From assembly GCF_014651135.1 (NCBI RefSeq), contig NZ_BMWH01000024.1:10819-74818 (forward strand): 64,000 bases of DNA, given 5' to 3'. Every line of letters begins with the position of its first letter. Within the stretch, counting starts at the first letter, position 1. The position numbers were made by a program, and so were the translations under genes. This stretch comes from Streptomyces echinoruber. Lineage in GTDB: Bacteria; Actinomycetota; Actinomycetes; Streptomycetales; Streptomycetaceae. Below are positions 60,884 through 64,000 of the stretch, piece by piece. Below the pieces are notes generated by a model. That model had not been told where the DNA came from and made no database searches. It saw only the letters and a program-made list of their open reading frames with translations.

Positions 60884-61207
60884 GTGGCTCTTCCGCCCCT
60901 TACCCCTGAACAGCGCGCAGCCGCGCTCGAAAAGGCCGCCGCGGCTCGCCGGGAGCGGGCCGAGGTCAAGAATCGACTCAAGCACTCCGGCGCCTCCCTG
61001 CACGAGGTCATCAAGCAGGGCCAGGAGAACGACGTCATCGGCAAGATGAAGGTCTCCGCCCTGCTGGAGTCCCTGCCGGGCGTGGGCAAGGTCCGCGCCA
61101 AGCAGATCATGGAGCGTCTCGGGATCTCCGAGAGCCGCCGCGTGCGCGGTCTCGGGTCCAACCAGATCGCCTCCCTGGAGCGCGAGTTCGGCGGCTCGGG
61201 GTCCTGA
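60884..61207 (+). CDS. Integration host factor, actinobacterial type (sIHF/mIHF)
   Basis: A 107-residue nucleoid-associated protein. A long N-terminal basic helix (EQRAAALEKAAAARRERAEVK) is followed by a helix-two-turns-helix DNA-binding part (VSALLESLPGVGKVRAKQIMERLGI). It bends DNA and influences sporulation and antibiotic production in S. coelicolor. Its place upstream of gmk and rpoZ is conserved. Confidence 0.95.
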   Translation: MALPPLTPEQRAAALEKAAAARRERAEVKNRLKHSGASLHEVIKQGQENDVIGKMKVSALLESLPGVGKVRAKQIMERLGISESRRVRGLGSNQIASLEREFGGSGS

Positions 61208-61244
61208 TTCCCGGGCCCGCCGGCATTGCTGGAATAATCGCTGC

Positions 61245-61802
61245 ATGAGTGAACGTCCGCGGCTGACCGTGCTCTCCGGTCCCTCCGGGGTCGGCAAGAG
61301 CACGGTCGTCGCCCATCTGCGCAAGGAACACCCCGACGTCTGGCTCTCGGTGTCGGCCACGACCCGCAAGCCCCGCCCCGGCGAGCAGCACGGCGTCCAC
61401 TACTTCTTCGTCACCGACGAGGAGATGGACAAGCTGATCGCCAACGGCGAGCTGCTGGAGTGGGCCGAGTTCGCCGGCAACCGCTACGGCACCCCGCGCA
61501 CGGCGGTGCTGGAGCGCCTGGAGGCGGGCGAGCCCGTCCTGCTGGAGATCGATCTCCAGGGCGCCCGGCAGGTGCGCGAGACCATGCCGGACGCGCAGCT
61601 CGTGTTCCTCGCTCCGCCCTCCTGGGAGGAGCTCGTGCGCAGGCTCACCGGCCGGGGGACCGAGCCGCCCGACGTGATCGAGCGCCGCCTGGAGGCGGCG
61701 CGGGTCGAACTGGCGGCGGAGCCGGAGTTCGACGTGACCCTGGTCAACACCTCCGTCGAGGACGTGGCGCGCGAGCTGCTAGCCTTGATGGACGTTGTGT
61801 GA
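61245..61802 (+). CDS. gmk: Guanylate kinase
   Basis: A 185-residue kinase making GDP from GMP. The P-loop is GPSGVGKST, with the GMP-binding TTRKPRPGEQHGVHYFF and LLEIDLQGA. The ATG lies six bases after AATAAT, so the transcript could be leaderless or short-leadered. rpoZ follows 60 bases after the stop. Confidence 0.96.
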   Translation: MSERPRLTVLSGPSGVGKSTVVAHLRKEHPDVWLSVSATTRKPRPGEQHGVHYFFVTDEEMDKLIANGELLEWAEFAGNRYGTPRTAVLERLEAGEPVLLEIDLQGARQVRETMPDAQLVFLAPPSWEELVRRLTGRGTEPPDVIERRLEAARVELAAEPEFDVTLVNTSVEDVARELLALMDVV

Positions 61803-61862
61803 CCGTGAAGGATCGTAGAGACTGATCCTTTTCGTTCTTTCCCATCCATCGGAAGGTAGAGC

Positions 61863-62135
61863 GTGTCCTCTTCCATCTCCGCGCCCGAGGGCATCATCAA
61901 CCCGCCGATCGACGAGCTTCTCGAGGCCACCGACTCGAAGTACAGCCTCGTGATCTACGCGGCCAAGCGGGCCCGCCAGATCAACGCGTACTACTCGCAG
62001 CTCGGTGAGGGGCTCCTCGAGTACGTCGGTCCCCTCGTCGACACCCACGTCCACGAGAAGCCGCTCTCGATCGCCCTGCGCGAGATCAACGCCGGCCTGC
62101 TGACGGCCGAGGCCGTCGAGGGCCCGGGCCAGTGA
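61863..62135 (+). CDS. rpoZ: DNA-directed RNA polymerase omega subunit
   Basis: A 90-residue subunit that helps fold the beta-prime chain. The conserved core is PPIDELLEATDSKYSLVIYAAKR (residues 14-36) and KPLSIALREI. The GTG start follows ggaaggtagagc. A 17-bp tandem repeat begins on its stop codon. Confidence 0.95.
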   Translation: MSSSISAPEGIINPPIDELLEATDSKYSLVIYAAKRARQINAYYSQLGEGLLEYVGPLVDTHVHEKPLSIALREINAGLLTAEAVEGPGQ

Positions 62136-62175
62136 CCGGGAATCGGCGATAACCGGGAATCGGCGATAACCGGGG
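62135..62175 (+). repeat. 17-bp tandem repeat after rpoZ
   Basis: accgggaatcggcgata occurs at 62135-62151 and 62152-62168, with a partial third copy at 62169-62175. The first copy starts on the last base of the rpoZ stop. Confidence 0.9.
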
Positions 62176-62226
62176 AACACCGGTCGACCCGGCCCGGCGC
62201 AGTCGTATTTTCGCACTGTGATCGAC

Positions 62227-62260
62227 TTATCCACAGGCCCGGCAGCCGCGCTGCCGGGCC
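62227..62260 (+). promoter_or_regulatory. Consensus DnaA box joined to a hairpin upstream of coaBC
   Basis: TTATCCACA (62227-62235) is a perfect DnaA box. It is followed at once by an 11-bp perfect stem, 62236-62246 with 62250-62260, around cgc. TATTTT (62206-62211) just upstream resembles a -10 element. Whether DnaA binds here is not known. Confidence 0.6.
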
Positions 62261-62340
62261 CGTGGTGTGTCATGGGACGTGAACGCAGTGATCCCCGCGC
62301 GCGCGGGGGCAGTCCCGTATCCGAGGTCCGGGGAGCGACG

Positions 62341-63558
62341 ATGGACAAGCCCAAGGCCGACAAGCCCAAGGTCGTACTGGGAGTCAGCGGCGGCATCGCC
62401 GCGTACAAGGCGTGCGAGCTGCTGCGGCGGCTGACGGAGTCGGGCCACGACGTCCGCGTCGTCCCCACCGCCTCCGCGCTGCACTTCGTCGGCGCCGCCA
62501 CCTGGTCGGCCCTGTCCGGCAACCCCGTGGCCACCGAGGTCTGGGACGACGTCCACGAGGTGCCGCACGTCCGCATCGGCCAGCACGCCGACCTGGTCGT
62601 CGTCGCCCCCGCCACCGCCGACATGCTCGCCAAGGCCGCCCACGGACTCGCCGACGACCTGCTGACCAACACCCTGCTCACCGCCCGCTGCCCGGTCGTG
62701 TTCGCTCCGGCCATGCACACGGAGATGTGGGAGCACCCGGCCACCCAGGAGAACGTGGCGACGCTGCGTCGCCGCGGCGCCGTCGTGATCGAACCGGCTG
62801 TCGGCCGCCTCACCGGGGCCGACACCGGCAAGGGCCGGCTGCCCGACCCCGCCGAGATCTTCGAGGTCTGCCGCGGTGTCCTGGCCCGGGGCGTCACCGC
62901 TCCGGACCTGGCCGGCCGGCACGTCGTGGTCAGCGCCGGCGGCACCCGCGAGCCCCTCGACCCGGTCCGCTTCCTCGGCAACCGCTCCTCCGGCAAGCAG
63001 GGCTACGCCCTCGCTCGCACCGCCGCCGCCCGCGGCGCCCGGGTCACCCTCGTCGCCGCCAACACCGCCCTGCCCGACCCGGCGGGCGTCGACGTCGTCC
63101 GCGTCGGCACCGCGCTGCAGCTGCGCGAGGCGGTGCTGAAGGCGGCCGCCGACGCCGACGCCGTCGTCATGGCCGCCGCGGTCGCGGACTTCCGCCCCGC
63201 GACGTACGCCACCGGCAAGATCAAGAAGCAGGACGACCGGGACCCCGACCCCATCGTGCTGGTGCGCAATCCGGACGTCCTCGCCGAGCTGTCCGCCGAA
63301 CGGGTGCGGCCCGGACAGGTGGTTGTCGGCTTCGCCGCCGAGACCGACGACGTGCTCGCCCACGGGCGGGCGAAGCTGCGCCGCAAGGGCTGCGACCTGC
63401 TGGTGGTGAACGAGGTGGGGGAGAGCCGCACCTTCGGTGCCGAGGACAACGAGGCGGTTGTGCTGGGCGCCGACGGCAGCGAGACACCGGTCCCGCACGG
63501 CCCCAAGGAGGCCCTGGCCGACGTCGTGTGGGACCTGGTGGCCGCTCGCCTCACGTGA
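62341..63558 (+). CDS. coaBC: Bifunctional phosphopantothenoylcysteine decarboxylase / phosphopantothenate-cysteine ligase
   Basis: A 405-residue enzyme of coenzyme A synthesis. The N-terminal CoaC flavoprotein (GVSGGIAAYKACELLRRL, VVVAPATADMLAKAAHGLADD) decarboxylates, and the C-terminal CoaB domain (SAGGTREPLDPVRFLGNRSS, AAAVADFRP, KIKK) ligates cysteine using CTP. The CoaC Asn motif PxMN is PAMH here, and the clamp Cys of E. coli (ACGDxGxGRM) is Gly in LTGADTGKGRL. The ATG was chosen for ggggag upstream; a GTG at 62218 would add 41 unlikely residues. Confidence 0.95.
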   Translation: MDKPKADKPKVVLGVSGGIAAYKACELLRRLTESGHDVRVVPTASALHFVGAATWSALSGNPVATEVWDDVHEVPHVRIGQHADLVVVAPATADMLAKAAHGLADDLLTNTLLTARCPVVFAPAMHTEMWEHPATQENVATLRRRGAVVIEPAVGRLTGADTGKGRLPDPAEIFEVCRGVLARGVTAPDLAGRHVVVSAGGTREPLDPVRFLGNRSSGKQGYALARTAAARGARVTLVAANTALPDPAGVDVVRVGTALQLREAVLKAAADADAVVMAAAVADFRPATYATGKIKKQDDRDPDPIVLVRNPDVLAELSAERVRPGQVVVGFAAETDDVLAHGRAKLRRKGCDLLVVNEVGESRTFGAEDNEAVVLGADGSETPVPHGPKEALADVVWDLVAARLT

Positions 63559-63590
63559 GCCCGCGTGGCCCTCGCCGGCGGCTCACGCCT

Positions 63591-63622
63591 GGCTCGAGCC
63601 CGGTTCGAGACCGGCTCGAGCC
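63591..63622 (+). terminator. Palindromic hairpin after coaBC
   Basis: Two copies of the 10-bp palindrome ggctcgagcc (63591-63600 and 63613-63622) can pair with each other around cggttcgagacc. They lie 33 bases after the coaBC stop and probably end its transcription. Confidence 0.6.
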
Positions 63623-63744
63623 CCGCTGGTTCGGCGCACGGCCGCTCTGGCCAAGGCGACGGTGCCTTGGGCAGAATGCCCGTGCCGCAGGTCACAGCGT
63701 TCCCGAGGGACGAGACAGGGAGCTCGTGGTCTGGGCGCGACCGA

Positions 63745-63750
63745 TAGACT
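63745..63750 (+). promoter_or_regulatory. Candidate -10 element of metK
   Basis: TAGACT fits TAnnnT and lies 80 bases before the metK start, in a leader that I searched by eye for SAM-riboswitch-like pairing without finding any. The -35 region is not recognisable. Confidence 0.4.
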
Positions 63751-63829
63751 GTCCCCGGACGCCGCCGGGCACAGCCCCGTACCGTCCGACCAGGATCAGC
63801 CAGCAGCCGCTGCAACCCCAGGGAGCGTT

Positions 63830-64000
63830 GTGTCCCGTCGCCTTTTCACCTCGGAGTCCGTGACCGAAGGTCACCCCGACAAGATCGCTGACCAGATCAG
63901 CGACACGATTCTCGACGCGCTGCTGCGCGAGGACCCGGCCTCCCGGGTCGCGGTGGAGACCCTGATCACCACCGGCCTGGTCCACGTGGCCGGCGAGGTC
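63830..64000 (+). CDS. metK: S-adenosylmethionine synthetase, 5' part (cut by window end)
   Basis: The first 57 residues are present: SRRLFTSESVTEGHPDKIAD begins at residue 2, with the conserved EGHPDK motif of the ATP site. The frame then continues DTILDALLREDPASRVAVE to the window edge. The enzyme makes SAM from methionine and ATP. The GTG start follows caggga with suitable spacing. Confidence 0.96.
   Translation, partial: MSRRLFTSESVTEGHPDKIADQISDTILDALLREDPASRVAVETLITTGLVHVAGEV

Noticed and set aside
62218..62340. N-terminal extension of CoaBC from a GTG just after TATTTT
   Set aside because: The added 41 residues would contain the hairpin and DnaA box region and are not family-like. 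The ATG at 62341 has a ribosome binding site and gives the normal length.
63559..63829. SAM riboswitch upstream of metK
   Set aside because: I found only the coaBC hairpin and a TAGACT element, without the multi-helix junction expected of SAM or SAM-IV aptamers.

Overview
This is a very GC-rich chromosomal window from a Streptomyces-type actinobacterium. The evidence is the third-position G/C bias, the many GTG starts, the four-base GTGA/ATGA gene junctions, and lineage markers: bldD (developmental repressor), the actinobacterial integration host factor sIHF, BldD-type c-di-GMP motifs and the phosphatidylinositol-mannoside gene set. Gene order matches, from memory, the core-genome segment of S. 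coelicolor running from metK to beyond thrS. I saw no phage, insertion sequence, CRISPR array, rRNA or biosynthetic cluster.

Layout. 1-1.7 kb: a frameshifted solute-binding lipoprotein relic, a small SRPBCC protein, tRNA-Val(CAC) and its terminator. 1.8-9 kb: a DnaQ-like exonuclease (minus strand), a coupled pair of poorly known genes (DUF4365 nuclease-like protein plus an unknown 400-residue protein), thrS, a HIT protein and a minus-strand membrane protein. 9.3-14.6 kb: divergent EF-G2 and the pgsA-acyltransferase-pimA lipid operon. 14.6-24.99 kb: a repeat-rich gap, a small membrane protein with a duplicated 3' end, pdxST, yebC, ruvCAB, yajC-secDF and apt. 25.3-35 kb: relA, then minus-strand DUF349 and cyclophilin genes, the glyoxalase-II-like hydrolase, hisS, a VKOR protein and rarA. 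35.4-46.1 kb: rpsD, two small accessory genes, alaS, ruvX, mltG and aroE-aroC-aroK-aroB. 46.2-50.3 kb: a P-loop kinase-like protein, a PepQ-like protein, efp, nusB and minus-strand bldD. 50.5-60.6 kb: the complete pyrimidine operon pyrR-pyrB-pyrC-(membrane protein)-carA-carB-pyrD-pyrF. 60.9-64 kb: sIHF, gmk, rpoZ, coaBC and the start of metK.

Functionally the window is housekeeping: nucleotide synthesis and salvage, shikimate pathway, vitamin B6 and CoA synthesis, aminoacyl-tRNA synthetases, recombination, protein export, stringent response and developmental control. Several operons are tightly coupled by start/stop overlaps (pgsA-patA-pimA, ruvC-ruvA, secF-apt, aroC-K-B, pyrC-carA-carB, pyrD-pyrF).

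The most unusual things are small. A 17-bp repeat between alaS and ruvX creates a chain of overlapping mini-ORFs ending on the ruvX start. The PepQ-like protein next to efp has lost most of its metal ligands. The last 12 codons of a membrane protein gene, stop included, are duplicated in tandem with only synonymous changes. A Shine-Dalgarno-sequestering PyrR RNA element lies ahead of pyrR. A perfect DnaA box abuts a hairpin upstream of coaBC.
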